NCBI GenBank assembly: GCA_000827325.1
Contig: KN832880.1
Span: 538,803 to 602,802, forward strand
Source: Oidiodendron maius Zn
Lineage: Eukaryota > Ascomycota > Leotiomycetes > Myxotrichaceae
DNA length: 64,000 nt
Direction of reading: 5' to 3'
In this document: in pieces, positions 12,014 through 23,627 of the stretch
Layout: each line of letters starts with the position of its first letter
Numbering within the stretch: position 1 is the stretch's first letter
Program-made: the position numbers and the translations under genes
Notes under the pieces: model-generated
What the model was told of the DNA's origin: nothing
Seen by the model: only the letters and a program-made list of their open reading frames with translations
The model's database searches: none

Positions 12014-12907
12014 ATGAAGCCAAATTCATCAGTCTATCATTCTCTTCCTGCTGATGATTCAGAGAGCTCTCAAGGAATCGCAGAGGCTAGCAATCCACAT
12101 CCTTCCCTAAAACGCTGTGGCTGGAATACTGTCCGGAGCATTCTACTAGTTCAATTAATTAATGCCATTGTTATATCTTTAATTCTATGGCGCTTGCTCC
12201 CACTGCGCTACCAACCTTCAACGGGTGATAAATGTAAGATTATAATACGGTTATAAATATTATAGAAAATTGACCTAGAATAAGATGATCGGCTCAACGA
12301 TTATAGTACTGTTATGACATTTAAAAGCAATCCAGCAACAGTTATATCCTCAAAGGAGAATGACTATAACTGGGACAAACCTCTTCATCCAGGTGTGTGT
12401 TATTCACAATACTAATACATTTTACTAACAGTATTAGATGGAATGGGAGTTGTTAAACTTTCTGATGAATGGGTGGCCGAGAAGCACTTTCGCCTCTCCG
12501 CGCCAACCCCACCAGAGTATAACTATCCTTCTACGAGCATCTATCAAGTTTCAGTCTTTCATCAACTACATTGTGTGGTAGGTATATACATATTGACTAG
12601 ATCCTAGCAAGTTGCAATTAACTCTCTTTAGAACTGGCTTCGTGATCGAATTAACCATCCGAATGACCCATACTACCCTCCAGGCTCACGAAAACACAAC
12701 CACACCCTGCACTGCCTTGATTTTATTAGGCAAAGTCTAATGTGCAATGCAGATACTAATCTTGCAATAACACACGACTATGTCTTCTTTGGGTCTGGAA
12801 CAGACCATAAATGCAAAGATTTTGACTTAATTAGGGAGTGGGCAATAGAAAACCATTTCCTTGAGTTCATAGAGTATCGAACCAAACCAAGTTCCAATAG
12901 CACATGA
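12014..12907 (+). CDS. UstYa-like (DUF3328) peptide oxidase, copy 3
   Basis: Exons 12014-12233, 12285-12392, 12432-12577 and 12632-12907 give 249 residues. One membrane helix (SILLVQLINAIVISLIL) follows the N-terminal tail. The luminal part has GMGVVKLSDEW, then HQLHC (153-157) and HTLHC (182-186) with DFIRQSLMCNADTN. It is the most divergent of the three: the usual SPxxDAAW block before the first motif is not recognisable. The second intron is only 39 bases; it is accepted because it is the solution that keeps frame and ends TTTACTAACAG. Paired with copies 1 and 2, it suggests sequential oxidations of one core peptide. Confidence 0.85.
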
Positions 12908-13259
12908 GGAGTATTTAAAACAGAGCCATATTCTTAGTTTATCGACTCTGTTTTTTACATCTAGCGTCGTCTTTACTTGCCCCCTCTTCCAGTGACCGGC
13001 TAGAAGTAATGGTATATTGCTGTCGAATTCTATCAGAGAATTAACTAAGCAGTAAATTGCTTCCTAGCGTACCGAAGCTCGCCGTCAATCTCTATTTCTG
13101 ACTCCATATATAACAGATAAGCTAGGAAATCATACGTAGATGTCATGTGTAATGATCTCAAATCATCTCTATGCGTGATTTTATGGGCATGGTGTGGATA
13201 ACGTGAACAAGTTCCTTCAATACTCGCGAGAATGTAATAATTTTAGGATGCCATGTATA
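12908..13259. other. Convergent intergenic region
   Basis: About 350 bases between UstYa-like copy 3 and the convergent dehydrogenase; nothing recognised. Confidence 0.6.
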
Positions 13260-14403
13260 TTATGACTTGGATATATCTCCTTGCATGGTGACAATCGGCT
13301 TCTCGCCCACAAGTCTAGCTTCGGCGTTCAACGCTTCGATCTCTGCGTCTACGTAAGGTATCCCATTACGCAGTCTCTCTTCATGTCTCAATTGCTCAAT
13401 CTCTCCTGGAAAATAAATCCTATCGACTCCATGCATCTTCTCCGAGTCCACTACCTGTTGATATAAGTAATCCATGCGTTCCTTGAAGTCTTCTAAGCTC
13501 ATGAACAGGTCAGGCCGTATCGCGACGAGAAAGTGCCCGACATCCGCTGGCTTCGACGGATCATAGGGACCAGTAACTTGTCCGGCAAAGGCAGAGCCTG
13601 AAAGGACGCCGGAAAATACGTCCATCATTACAGCAAGAGCTGACCCCTTTGGTCCTCCCATTGGCAACATCACTCCCTCTAGCGCCTTGGCAGGATCGTC
13701 CGTTGGTTTGCCCTCCGCATCCAGTGCCCAATCTATCGGTATTTTCTCTCCACGCCGTTTGGCTTTGTAAATCTTGCCCCGAGCTGCAATTGACGGGGCC
13801 ATATCTAAGATAAACGGCGGTTTCTTTCCGGCCGGGGCCCCACAAGCAATTGGGGAGACTCCCATAAGCTTTGACCGTCCTCCCCACACCGGAAGCGCAG
13901 GAGAAGAGTTTGTAAATACCAAACTCATCATTCCCGAATCGAGGGCTTCCTGCACGAGCCATGCTGACATCCCAAAATGATTTGAGTGTTTGACAGATAC
14001 CATGCCAATTCCGAATTCTTTTGCCATGTCAATGGCCGCTGTGATGCCTAGGTGGCCTGCTAGAAACCCAAAGCCATTGTGTCCATGCACCTGGTGGAAT
14101 TATTAGCTGCACGATATGGTTGGCGAGGCTTTGGCTTACTTGAGCAACAACGGGGGTGATTTTGGTTAGAGAAGGTGTAGCTGTGGGATCAAGAACACCT
14201 TGTCGTACCCTCTCCATGTACGAAGGGATACGGTTTATGCCATGAGTATCAACGCCTCGCAAATCGGCCAGCACGAGACACTTGGCGATGATCGACGCGT
14301 TTCCTTTCGACACGCCATTTCCTGTGAGGACGCCCACCACAAAGGATTCAGCATTAGAGGCAGTGACTATCGTATATTTGGTATCGCTCTGGGAGGGCTC
14401 CAT
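13260..14403 (-). CDS. Malate/L-lactate dehydrogenase (Ldh2) family oxidoreductase
   Basis: Exon 1 is 14140-14403 and exon 2 is 13260-14090, joined over a 49-base intron (GTAAGC..CCAG); 364 residues. The family reduces or oxidises 2-oxo/2-hydroxy acids or imino acids with NAD(P). Characteristic blocks are LADLRGVDTHGINRIPSYMERV near the N-terminus with the conserved His, HGHNGFGFLAG, VSVKHSNHFGMSAWL, PIACGAPAG and PMGGPKGSALAVMMDV. No signal peptide, so likely cytosolic. Position next to the UstYa genes makes a tailoring role conceivable, but this family is also common in primary metabolism, so cluster membership is open. Confidence 0.9.
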
Positions 14404-15636
14404 CCTGATTAGCGGTGTCGAAGCTGGCCGGGTTTAATTGACAGATGTGGCGGGCTCGTTTGGCGGGGCACAGTCGCAGTACCACGAGCAGTGGGGGTTG
14501 ACAATTGTCCGTTAATTCTATCGCGGTTCTGCTTGGGTTTTCTCTTCCCCAGTTTCTCTTAAATATTGTTCAAGTTGCCCATGAACCTTTGTTGGGCTTT
14601 CTTTTGGTTGGTTGTTGAGGGAATGATCGGAAGTATCATACGATTCCTGTCAACCCCCCCACCTTCCACTCCGCTTTCGGATAGCTGGTGGGACACGGTA
14701 CCGTATCACATTCTGCCAATGAAACATAATATCCTTAGTTCACAGGATTTACCTGAACAAAGAAAACGGGATATTATGGAACGATTTTTGACTTTCTTCT
14801 TTTCGTTTACGGGAAATTTTGAGTGTCAGTTAGGGGCCTATTGGACATCCCATGTAAGGGAACAAAGCTTTTAGGCAAGTGGACACTACAACAATTTTTC
14901 ATATACACTTTCGAAACCCGGAATATGTTAACCCCATATGGCTTGGGCTCCACGTTAATATAAAATGCCTACGTTGCTTGCTTTGTTTGGTTTATATTCG
15001 AACTTTCCTACGGTTCTTACATTTGTCCGACCTGTCGAGGTGTGTTATAGCATTAGTCCTGCAATACCAACCACAATGCCTTCCGTTAGAAATTCAATAG
15101 TAGCCATCGAAGCTCCACTGGTCATCGTCCCATTTGTAGATGAGTTTCCACCGCTCGTAACACCAGATTTTAAGCTATAAGCAATGATTCCTTGTCTTTG
15201 TATGGGCACGAGCTTAAGTCCTGTAGAAAGATGGAAGCTTATGTAGGCTGCCAAAAGTAACTACACGAATACTTCTGCGTAACCTTCTTCACGGAGATGT
15301 TCCCACTATGGTAGTGTCTCCGGGTTTAAAGTTCGCCCAATCTCTCTCAGCACGAGGCAGCTGACGAGGGGTTGCCAAGTGTACAAGCTACGGGAATTTG
15401 TATGGTACGCATGAGAGCAGAAGAAAGCTCTTGGCGGCTAGGTTTGGACTTGGCATGTTTTCCATTCGATGCATTGTTCCAATGCCGCTACCATCCATCA
15501 TCCCTTGATAAACCAACATTCTCTAGCATGAACCACGAGGGCTTCTTGCTTTGAAGGAGTATTTCGAGGTATTTCGTCAGTTTTGGTTGTGCGTATGGGC
15601 TAATATCCTAGTAGATGCTAGGAGGCGCAGAAGCAC
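14404..15636. other. Intergenic with weak relics
   Basis: About 1.2 kb. A 102-residue open stretch at 14566-14874 (plus) has no domain I recognise. A minus-strand tail resembling a GPI-anchor signal is listed separately. The dehydrogenase promoter should lie at about 14404-14570. Confidence 0.5.
15045..15254 (-). pseudogene. Possible C-terminal remnant of a GPI-anchored protein
   Basis: A 69-residue minus-strand stretch ends with a Ser/Thr/Gly-rich part (GVTSGGNSSTNGTMTSGAS) and a hydrophobic tail (FLTEGIVVGIAGLML), the form of a GPI-attachment signal. The region upstream on the minus strand (15255-15560) is broken by stops and shows no intact ectodomain. Most likely a decayed gene end; chance cannot be excluded. 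Confidence 0.3.
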
Positions 15637-18600
15637 TCAACCAGCATACTTCATGAAGCAGGCCCCATGCACCACGAACGCTGCCCAGTGATAGGGCAGC
15701 CTTGTTTGCGGCGTCCTCTTCATGCGTATCACAGCCTTCTGTAGTGCGGCAGCGAGATCAACCACGTCAGTCTCAGCCATACTATCTCCTTCTTTCTGTC
15801 TTACCGGTTTCTCCGATCTCGCCATTTTGTACCCCTTAGTGCGGAAAATTTCAGCGTGAAAGTGTTCCGCAAACATTCTCGCAGTTGCACTCGCGATCGG
15901 CCACATCGCTCCTGTCACTGAGGCTGCCCCAGCACAGAGGAGCGCAGTGACAAGACCGAGAGGCTCATCGCCAGCTTCGATTTTCTGCGAGGTGGACCCA
16001 CATGCCATGAGCGAGATGTGCGGTGCCTGGAGCCTGAGCGAGAAGATGTCACGCACTGTTACAAGGACTGGCTCTGAGTGGGATAGAGAGATAGAAGCGT
16101 TGGGGTGAGTTGAAAGGACTAATGCCTGATCGGTAATGACTTCCGGCTTTGTCAGACAATGACCGTGGAAGTAAATGTAGTCGGCGGCTTGCCAGCAACG
16201 CTCGAGGTTTGGGCGGCTCACCTCCCGGCCGATGAGAGATGACCCGGCTATTTGGGTAGCAAGGTCTGAAGTAGCTTCGTATAATATATCTTGCTCGTCC
16301 GCATCGTTCTCTACACCCTCATTATCTTCATATACTGCAATAAAGACTGAGGTGGACGGTTTAGACGCTTGTTTAGTTGCCGCCCTCTCACAGCACTGGA
16401 TAAACGCGGTCATGTTTGAGCAGTACACAACCGGGTTGCGTTCGATCAAGGCCACCGTCCTCCGTCGACCATCCAGCATTTGCTGCGGGATGTGAAGCGC
16501 ATGCAATGGTACTGCATCAATGGGAACTGCTGGCGAGAGTACCAGAGTAGTCTCTGGCTCCGTGGCATCTTCGAGCCATTCAATCAAGCAGTCCATCTTC
16601 CTGAGTGCTTGATTTGGGTGGTTTTCGCCGCGATCGAGAAATTCGGCTCTCCCTTGTTCGGAGTAGAAGTACTTGGCAAGCCACGACTGGATAAATTGTA
16701 GCGAGGCATTGACTCGCCGGATGGTAGGCTCTTCGCCAGGCTTGAAGATCAGGATGAAGACTTCTTGACCTTTGACATACCAATCGACGAAGACAAGTTT
16801 ACGCGCTCCTGATTCTGAGAAAGCCTGTGAACACCTATCAGAGAGCTGCTGAGTGGTTACTGCAGCTCCATGCCGGAGATCCAGCAAATTTTTCAAGCTT
16901 TCGTGAGCCATCATTTGCGTTTCAAGGTCTCTTAGTTCTACCCTGATATCAAAACGGTCGAGATTTGAGGACGATGTGATCTGTAAGGCGAGAAGCTTTT
17001 CCTTCTCATATAGCTCCTTCGCTTTCTCGTCCGCAGCTATAGCAGTCAAAAGTGAATCTGGCACAATACAACCCAGCCCCAGTGTATCAGACAGACTTCT
17101 AGCCTTTGCCTTTTGTACCCAGTGTCACGCCTGCACAGAATCTCTGTCGAGCACACAGACCTGGAAAACAAGGCAATAAATATCACGAACGTGCCTGTCC
17201 TGCGCCAGGCGCTGCTTGTCCTGGACCGCAGTCAGAGCTGACGATATTGAAATCTCTTTCCGCTTGTCATCAAAGCCTTGCTCGGCAGCGATAAGTGATT
17301 CAAATACTTCTTTGGAAGGTTTCCAGTTGACAATCCTCGCCTCATATCGCACTAGTGCAAGCCAGTACTTTGATTCTGTAACCTTGGTAGGGTTCCTTAA
17401 AGCTTCCCAGCCTGGAATGCAAGCGGTAAAAGCATCCTCGGCGGCTGCGAGAGCCTGGACGCAACGAGTGTCACCAACTTGGAGATATTTTTGGAAGCAG
17501 ATACGCCAAGTAAGACCCAGCTGCATCCTGCTAGTTATCAAGGCAAAAGTCAGAGTTTTGCCGTGGCCAACGAAAAATGCTTGTAGAGCCTGGTTCAACA
17601 AATTGATTGCTTCCTCTTCCATTGTGCAATCCTGCCGTTGAGAACCAAGTGAAATGAGGTAGGTAGCTTGCTGCTGCATGATGTTGGCCTTAATCAAAGA
17701 GGAACCGGGAAACGTATTCGAAGATATAATGGAATTTACTCGGTCTAATTGCGAGTGTATGCAATGGAGCCTGTCCTCAAGGGGTATCGTCCTGGTGGTG
17801 TGGTAAAAGCAAAGCATAATCTCCAGTTTTGAGATCGCTTCAGCATACAACTTATTTGAGAGGTCTCGTTCCACGTACTTATCGCAAAGTGACTGGGCAG
17901 TTGCATAGTCACTATGTTCTCGCTTCGAAATTAGCAGCATCTCGCATTTGAGTTTGTGTAAGCGCCCCATTGAGCTTGTTGCCTCGATACACTGGTCCCA
18001 CTGCTCTTCGCATACCAATGCCCAGCGGTTTGCCTCTTCAGCATTTTCTTGTTCCACGTAGATATCGCTGAGTATACTAGCCGCTTGTCCTTGGACCATC
18101 GGTAGCCGATACTGAGCAATCTCATGGTAAATTTCTAAAATAGTATTCTTGAGAAGGTCAGTGTGGCCAGATCTCAAATGGTACTGCCAAACAAGGTTGA
18201 TATAGCTCGTGATCCACAACAGAGTTGTCCCAGTCTCTTCCGAGCGCTTTTTCAGCTCCTGCTCTAAGCATCGCTGGAGGTCAAAATTCTGTGCTTTTCG
18301 TGCAACGTCTAGACACTTGTGCAATGCCATCTTCAAGCCGTTTGGAAAGTCAAGCTCACTATACCGATCAATATATTCCAGAAACTCGTCGTACTTGGAC
18401 TTGTTCCCGTCCATGATAGTCTCATAACACACATTGAAATCAATATCAAGTGCCCCATGGGCATGCTCCTTGGCTAAGATGATATAGGCCTGTTGGCGCA
18501 ACGCTTCGCGCCGCTGCTTGTGCTCGGTGGGTTTAAGCATACTTGCTAGCTCTTCCTGAGCCTTAGCTACGGTTAGTGGCATAACGCCCTCCTCTTCTAG

Positions 18601-19231
18601 CAGCTCTTCAAGGCTGCGGAGTCTTAATTGCTCATCTTGTATGGAGTATATGTACCACAGCGCATTATCAAAATATTTAGACCTCAGGAGCAAGCTCATA
18701 AGATGACATATTTCGGCATTTAGCACGTCAAGCTGACTTTGGTATTCAACAGGCCTGAAGGTGGCGCATAATGCGATGAGCCTATAGTAGAAAAGTCTGA
18801 TGGTGAGCTGCATACATGGATTAGCGCGGGTTAGGAGTACATCTGGACGGGCTACGCACGGCATGATGGCTAGTTGGGTAAGCTTTCAGAAACGACGCTG
18901 CGTCGCTGTATATACCGCCCGCTTCTGGAAGGCTTGTCCAAATTTTGCCTGAAACGATGGCGCCTGTAAAGCATTGCATCATGCCCATGGCCCATCGAGC
19001 ATGGTCGTCTCCATCCTTGATATTTTGCACGTCAACGGTAAGCAAACTATGAGCACGGTTTAGATAGCCCTGGGTGATATAGATCTCGGCAAGCTGGATG
19101 AGCAGTTCAGCCGAGTCTTCGGTCCTGGCGCGAAGCGATTGTATCTCCTCTGCTGCTTGGATATAGTACCCCTGTTTGCGTAGTTGTCTTGCGTGAGCAA
19201 TGCTCAAGCCACCACTGTGCAGCTGTGACAT
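15637..19231 (-). CDS. TPR-CHAT caspase-like protease gene with in-frame TGA
   Basis: Exon 1 is 18860-19231 and exon 2 is 15637-18807 (52-base intron, GTGCGT..GCAG); 1180 codons. Residues about 10-640 are helical TPR-like repeats. The block WVQKAKARSLSDTLGLG links to a C-terminal CHAT domain with the caspase-like dyad: His in YIYFHGHC (about 1005) and Cys in LMACGS (1060). CHAT proteases are cell-death or regulatory proteases (separase/caspase clan). Codon 685 (17125-17127) is TGA between Ala and HWVQKAKARSLSD; relatives as I recall them have Trp there, so one G-to-A change would explain it. The rest of the frame is open, so the damage is recent, or the codon is read through, or there is a sequencing error. 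The start is fixed by an upstream in-frame TAG. Confidence 0.82.
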
Positions 19232-19546
19232 ACTCTAGCACACGCTGGAAGTTCAGGATTCGCTTCGTGGCCATTTCCTGCGAGATCAGGAAATCCCGGA
19301 CTTTTCGTAGGTCCGTAGTGTGAAAGCGACATCAGGTGACCGCCTGCAAGATTCTGCACGTCGCTGCTTCACGACAGCCTCGTCTCCCCCGTTCACACAT
19401 CCGATTATAGCAGTCGAATGAGAAAGCTATTCCTTGATCCTTATCATCTTCGACTAATTCTCTGCTAGAAAGCATCAAATTGCCCCGTCACGTCCCCTCT
19501 GTGACTTCCGCCTGGCCCGGTGCGAATCTATCGAGGCACCTCGGCC
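19232..19546. promoter_or_regulatory. Bidirectional promoter region
   Basis: 315 bases separate the divergent starts of the TPR-CHAT gene (minus, ATG at 19231) and the beta-rich orphan (plus, ATG at 19547). A shared promoter is inferred from the arrangement; no specific element was identified. Confidence 0.4.
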
Positions 19547-20401
19547 ATGACCGAAGGAAAGGCAGATATTCCACTATCTTGGCGAGAAAGAGAACTGATA
19601 TTCACTGAAGAGAAAGGTCAGGGACAGCTTCGACCTCAACGCAACAAAGGAGGCGAACTTCGCCCCAAGATAACCCATCACACAAATCTTCTAGGACAAA
19701 AGATATATGCAGGCGTGAACAGAGTCCACTGGGGTACATACTTGGGCAAGCCAGCCTGTCTGCTTGTGGTACGCTTCCGCTTCTATTTTGACAAGGGCCT
19801 TTTCCGGCTTAAGAAGGCTGCGATTACCATCTGCATCAACAATTACCCGCAACCCGTGGCGGCAAATGACGCTCGACCCGACCCGATCGTATGCGTATAC
19901 TCACCAAAACATGTTTGGGGGGAACCAACCGAGGCAGAGAAAGAGACACATTGGGAAATTGCTGCGCGGTGCTCCATACCCGTGGGTCCGGCAGAGCTAG
20001 GAGCGGAAGGAAGCCGAGGAAGCAGCTCGAAGATCAACGTCGAACATGCAGTAGAGATTGCAGGCATGGATGAACCCGAATATGATAAGGACTATCCAAA
20101 CAAGGTCATTTTCGAAATAGATGAGAATGAGAAAACCGGGAAAGGTATCCCAAAGGAGCTGTACTTTGGTGTAGTTGTGCAGCATGTGGGAGACATCCAA
20201 GCTGAGTTGACGACGAACATAGGTGATGCAACAGCCTTGCCATGGTCTAAGGATGACCCAATAATCCTACAAACGGGCAAGACCTTTGGAAATATGCCGA
20301 CCTCGCTGTCAGGGGACTTCGATCAGTGGACAGATGACGACTGGACTGTCCTAGTACCCTATATTGAGGAAAGAGGGAACGTCAAGCAAGGACGGACATA
20401 G
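19547..20401 (+). CDS. Beta-rich orphan protein divergent from TPR-CHAT gene
   Basis: A single-exon 284-residue protein. Translation could begin at GTG 19520, but ATG 19547 is the first good start. I do not recognise the family with certainty. It has alternating hydrophobic stretches suggesting beta strands (CLLVVRFRFYFDKGLFRL, AAITICINNY, KVIFEIDEN, ELYFGVVVQHVGDIQAEL), a linker EGSRGSSSKINVEHA, no signal peptide and no membrane helix, so a soluble cytoplasmic beta-sandwich is plausible. Its head-to-head pairing with a CHAT protease recalls fungal protease-effector pairs, but no link is shown by sequence. Confidence 0.8.
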   Translation: MTEGKADIPLSWRERELIFTEEKGQGQLRPQRNKGGELRPKITHHTNLLGQKIYAGVNRVHWGTYLGKPACLLVVRFRFYFDKGLFRLKKAAITICINNYPQPVAANDARPDPIVCVYSPKHVWGEPTEAEKETHWEIAARCSIPVGPAELGAEGSRGSSSKINVEHAVEIAGMDEPEYDKDYPNKVIFEIDENEKTGKGIPKELYFGVVVQHVGDIQAELTTNIGDATALPWSKDDPIILQTGKTFGNMPTSLSGDFDQWTDDDWTVLVPYIEERGNVKQGRT

Positions 20402-21764
20402 AGACATAACGCCATGCAAGGACACTCTATAGTGTTTAGCAATTGATTGATATCGAGAGGTATATAGTAATATGTGATAGAAAGTAGTCGAAGGATAGTT
20501 ACTTGAGAAAGAAAGGTTCACACCTGACATATCTCACGGCTTATCTCACTACTTTTGTCACTGCTCTGTATCATTACTTTTTCTCTTTGGCTTTCCCTGG
20601 CAGTAATGCGGACGCCAATATATCTGCTCTCATCCGTATGATTACACTCATGATAGATGTGATCAGTACGTCAGCACAGCGTTTAAAAGAGCATTAATTG
20701 CATGAATCTTCACATCACAGACAAGCTATATGCTCCAGTCAAATACAAGAAGCTTTACTGGTAAAATTCACACGTTAGATATAGGCTTGTGGTCGTAGAA
20801 AGATAGTAGAATGGCTCAGGTTGCTCATGTCTCGGATTTACACTCGATTAAACGTTCAGCATCCCACTCAAGGTAGCGCCCGCCATTTGAAAGCCATCTT
20901 AACCATTATCTAGATTACCCGCAAAAAGAAATCTTGTCGGCGACTCTTTCTTCTTAAATTTTTTCTAGTAACTATGACTTGACTCGTTACACTATTGAGC
21001 TATATGCAAAGAATCGCAAAACGGAGAGGGCTTCCAGCTGCAAGAAATACGGAGAAGCCGATCCGAATTCGGTTATCAAATCTTCCAAGGAGCCTAAGAA
21101 ATTATATTCACTTAGCTGCGTCTCATGGAATATGCATGAAGAGCCCAAGACACCGAATTCAGATGAAAACGGCACCAGGCTTGTTCAATGACCTTGCCCG
21201 AAGCATAAGGTCGTTAAATGCAGAACAGACGCAGAAGAGAGCAGGACGTTTGAGCAGTACATAATTTCTTGCAAAAGAAAGAGGTCCTGAAACAATATAG
21301 TTTTGTCTCAAAAGTAGAGGTTATCCTAAGGGGTTCAATTTATTAAACTCCCAATTATTATATTATCGCCAGAAAGTCGCAAGACTTCGACATACATTAG
21401 TAACGAAATTACATCTAGAATATGATTGCATCTTTTTAAATAACGATCATATATTTGCTTTTTGAGTCTCGTTCAGTGGCTTTCGATACTTAGTGAGATG
21501 CCTTTTTAGGGGCTCGGTAAACAGGCTGTTAGGGTTATAGCGTGTGGGTCACAACCTGTCTCGACTTTGCAGTGACATCCCTAATTAAACGACATCAAAT
21601 CAAGCAAAATTTTGTATGCACGTGTGTTTTTAAAGGTGCAGACACGTGGGCAGAGTGTAGCTAACTTATATCAAAAGGATCCTGCACTAGACGTTTGTTA
21701 AATCGTGAGAATTCCTTAATTATTTTAAATTACGCTTTCCCGGTGATACTTCTTCTTTTCGTCC
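20402..21764. other. Intergenic, no supported gene
   Basis: About 1.36 kb. Two overlapping open stretches at 20979-21264 show no recognisable domain. The last 300 bases should hold the phosphatase promoter. Confidence 0.6.
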
Positions 21765-23627
21765 ATGTTACAGGCGGCTCTTGTAAACCTTCCGCTCTTC
21801 ATGATGAAGTGCATACTCGGATCTGCTTTGGTTACTTTGGTGATGTTGCCCAGCGCACTCGCTGAAGACAGCAACACGTGGCCGATGCAGGTTCGATTGG
21901 CGTATGCTGGTCCAACTGGGATGACCGTCAGTTGGAATACATTCTCTCAGCTCTCTAACCCAAGTGTTAAATACGGCCGTGAACCCTCTTCGCTTGATCA
22001 AACCGCATCTTCTGACATATCAATCACATATCCCACATCCCTTACGTGGAACAATCATGTTAAGCTCCAAGGTCTCGTTGCCGACACGGTTTACTGGTAT
22101 CAGCCCCAGCCATGCAATTTATCTTCTCCCGTCTACTCCTTTAAGACTTCACGCTCTTCCGGTGACAGTACTCCGTATAGCGTTGCTATTGCAGCTGATT
22201 TGGGCCTTATGGGTTCTGATGGACTTACAACCCATGTCGGTGATGATGCCGCGAACCCTCTAGGACCAAATGACTTGAATACGATTCAGAGTTTGATGCT
22301 GAATAATGGCACATATGATTTTCTCGCTCACGGTGTGTAGTAAGACGAGATAATGTATACAGTAGAATGCTAATATATCGGCAGTTGGTGACATTGCTTA
22401 TGCCGACTACTGGCTCAAGGAGGAGATTCAGGGCTTTCTTCCAAATACTACCATTGCCGATGGGGCGAAGGTATATGAAAAACTGCTGAACGAATTTTAT
22501 GACCAAATGACATCGATATCTGCCTCCGTTCCATACATGGTCGCACCGGGGAACCATGAGGCCAATTGTACGAAATTTAATCTTCGTTTGCTATATACTG
22601 CTTTCTAATAATTATCTTAGGTGACAATGGTGGGACAACAGATACAGCGCACAATATCAGCTATGATGTCTCCATATGCATGCCCGGTCAGACCAATTTT
22701 ACTGGCTACATCAATCATTTCCGCATGCCATCTTCAGAGTCACAAGGCACTGGAAACTTCTGGTATTCTTTTGATAACGGAATGGTGCATTATGTTGTAT
22801 TTGATACAGAAACTGATATTGGCGATGGCCGTACTGCACCTGACGAGCCCGGTGGAGCTGAACAGGAGGATGCGGGGCCTTTTGGAAAGATGATGAATTC
22901 CCAATTGCAGTGGATGGAGAGAGACCTTAAAGAGGTGGACAGGAGTAAGACCCCATGGGTTGTGGCACGTGAGTATTCATCGTACCTTTCATGACTTGTA
23001 GTTACGATTCTAATTGATTCAGTTGGTCACAGACCCTTCTATGGAAGCGCCGCTAATGATTCAAGCGATCTCTGCAATGATTGTCGGCTATCCATAGAGC
23101 CTCTCTTCATCAAATACGGTGTCGACATTGTATATTCGGGTCACGTGCACAACATTGAACGACTCAATCCACTGGCCAATATGATCCCGGATCCCGCTGG
23201 GCTTAATAATCCTTCTGCTCCTTGGTATCTTCGGAATGGAGCGGCAGGGCACTATGACGGGTTAGATCCTTTAGTCCTACCGCTTGTCAACTATTCAAAT
23301 TACGCCAATGACATGGAGTATAGTTGGACAAGACTTACTTTCCATAACTGCACTCATGTTACAAATGAGTTCGTAGCGTCTAAGGACGGGTCAGTGTTGG
23401 ATAAAGCTACACTATTCAAAAACCGCGCTTGTGGTCATTTGACCAGTTCCAATTCCACTGGCATCCCGTCATCTTCAAGTTCCGTTTCGGGTCCTAAACC
23501 GACCACCTCCGCAACGCTGCTCCCATTGACTACAAGTGGCTCAAGCAAAATATCTGCTCTACTCTCTAGCACGTACACTCTGGCGCTTAGCTTGCTCATT
23601 GTATTTATAGTAGAATTTCTTGTATAG
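21765..23627 (+). CDS. Secreted, GPI-type purple acid phosphatase
   Basis: Exons 21765-22332, 22385-22567, 22621-22968 and 23023-23627 give 567 residues. It hydrolyses phosphate esters at acid pH outside the cell. A signal sequence is present (MKCILGSALVTLVMLPSALA; the second Met at 21801 may be the true start). An N-terminal fibronectin-like domain (VRLAYAGPTGMTVSWNTF) precedes the metallophosphatase core with AADLG, VGDIAYAD, GNHE, ALGHRPFYGS and the final SGHVHNIER, so the dimetal ligand motifs are all visible. The C-terminus is Ser/Thr-rich and ends in a hydrophobic tail (TYTLALSLLIVFIVEFLV) typical of GPI anchoring to membrane or wall. Every intron is phase 1 and 52-54 bases. Confidence 0.93.

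Noticed and set aside
14566-14874. A 102-codon hydrophobic open stretch as a gene
   Set aside because: No recognisable domain or intron continuation; composition fits chance.
17125-17200. An intron removing the TGA in the TPR-CHAT gene
   Set aside because: No GT..AG pair of plausible length keeps the conserved residues on both sides; the frame is identical before and after the stop.
20979-21264. Overlapping open stretches as a small gene
   Set aside because: No domain, no signal peptide, several overlapping frames of equal quality.
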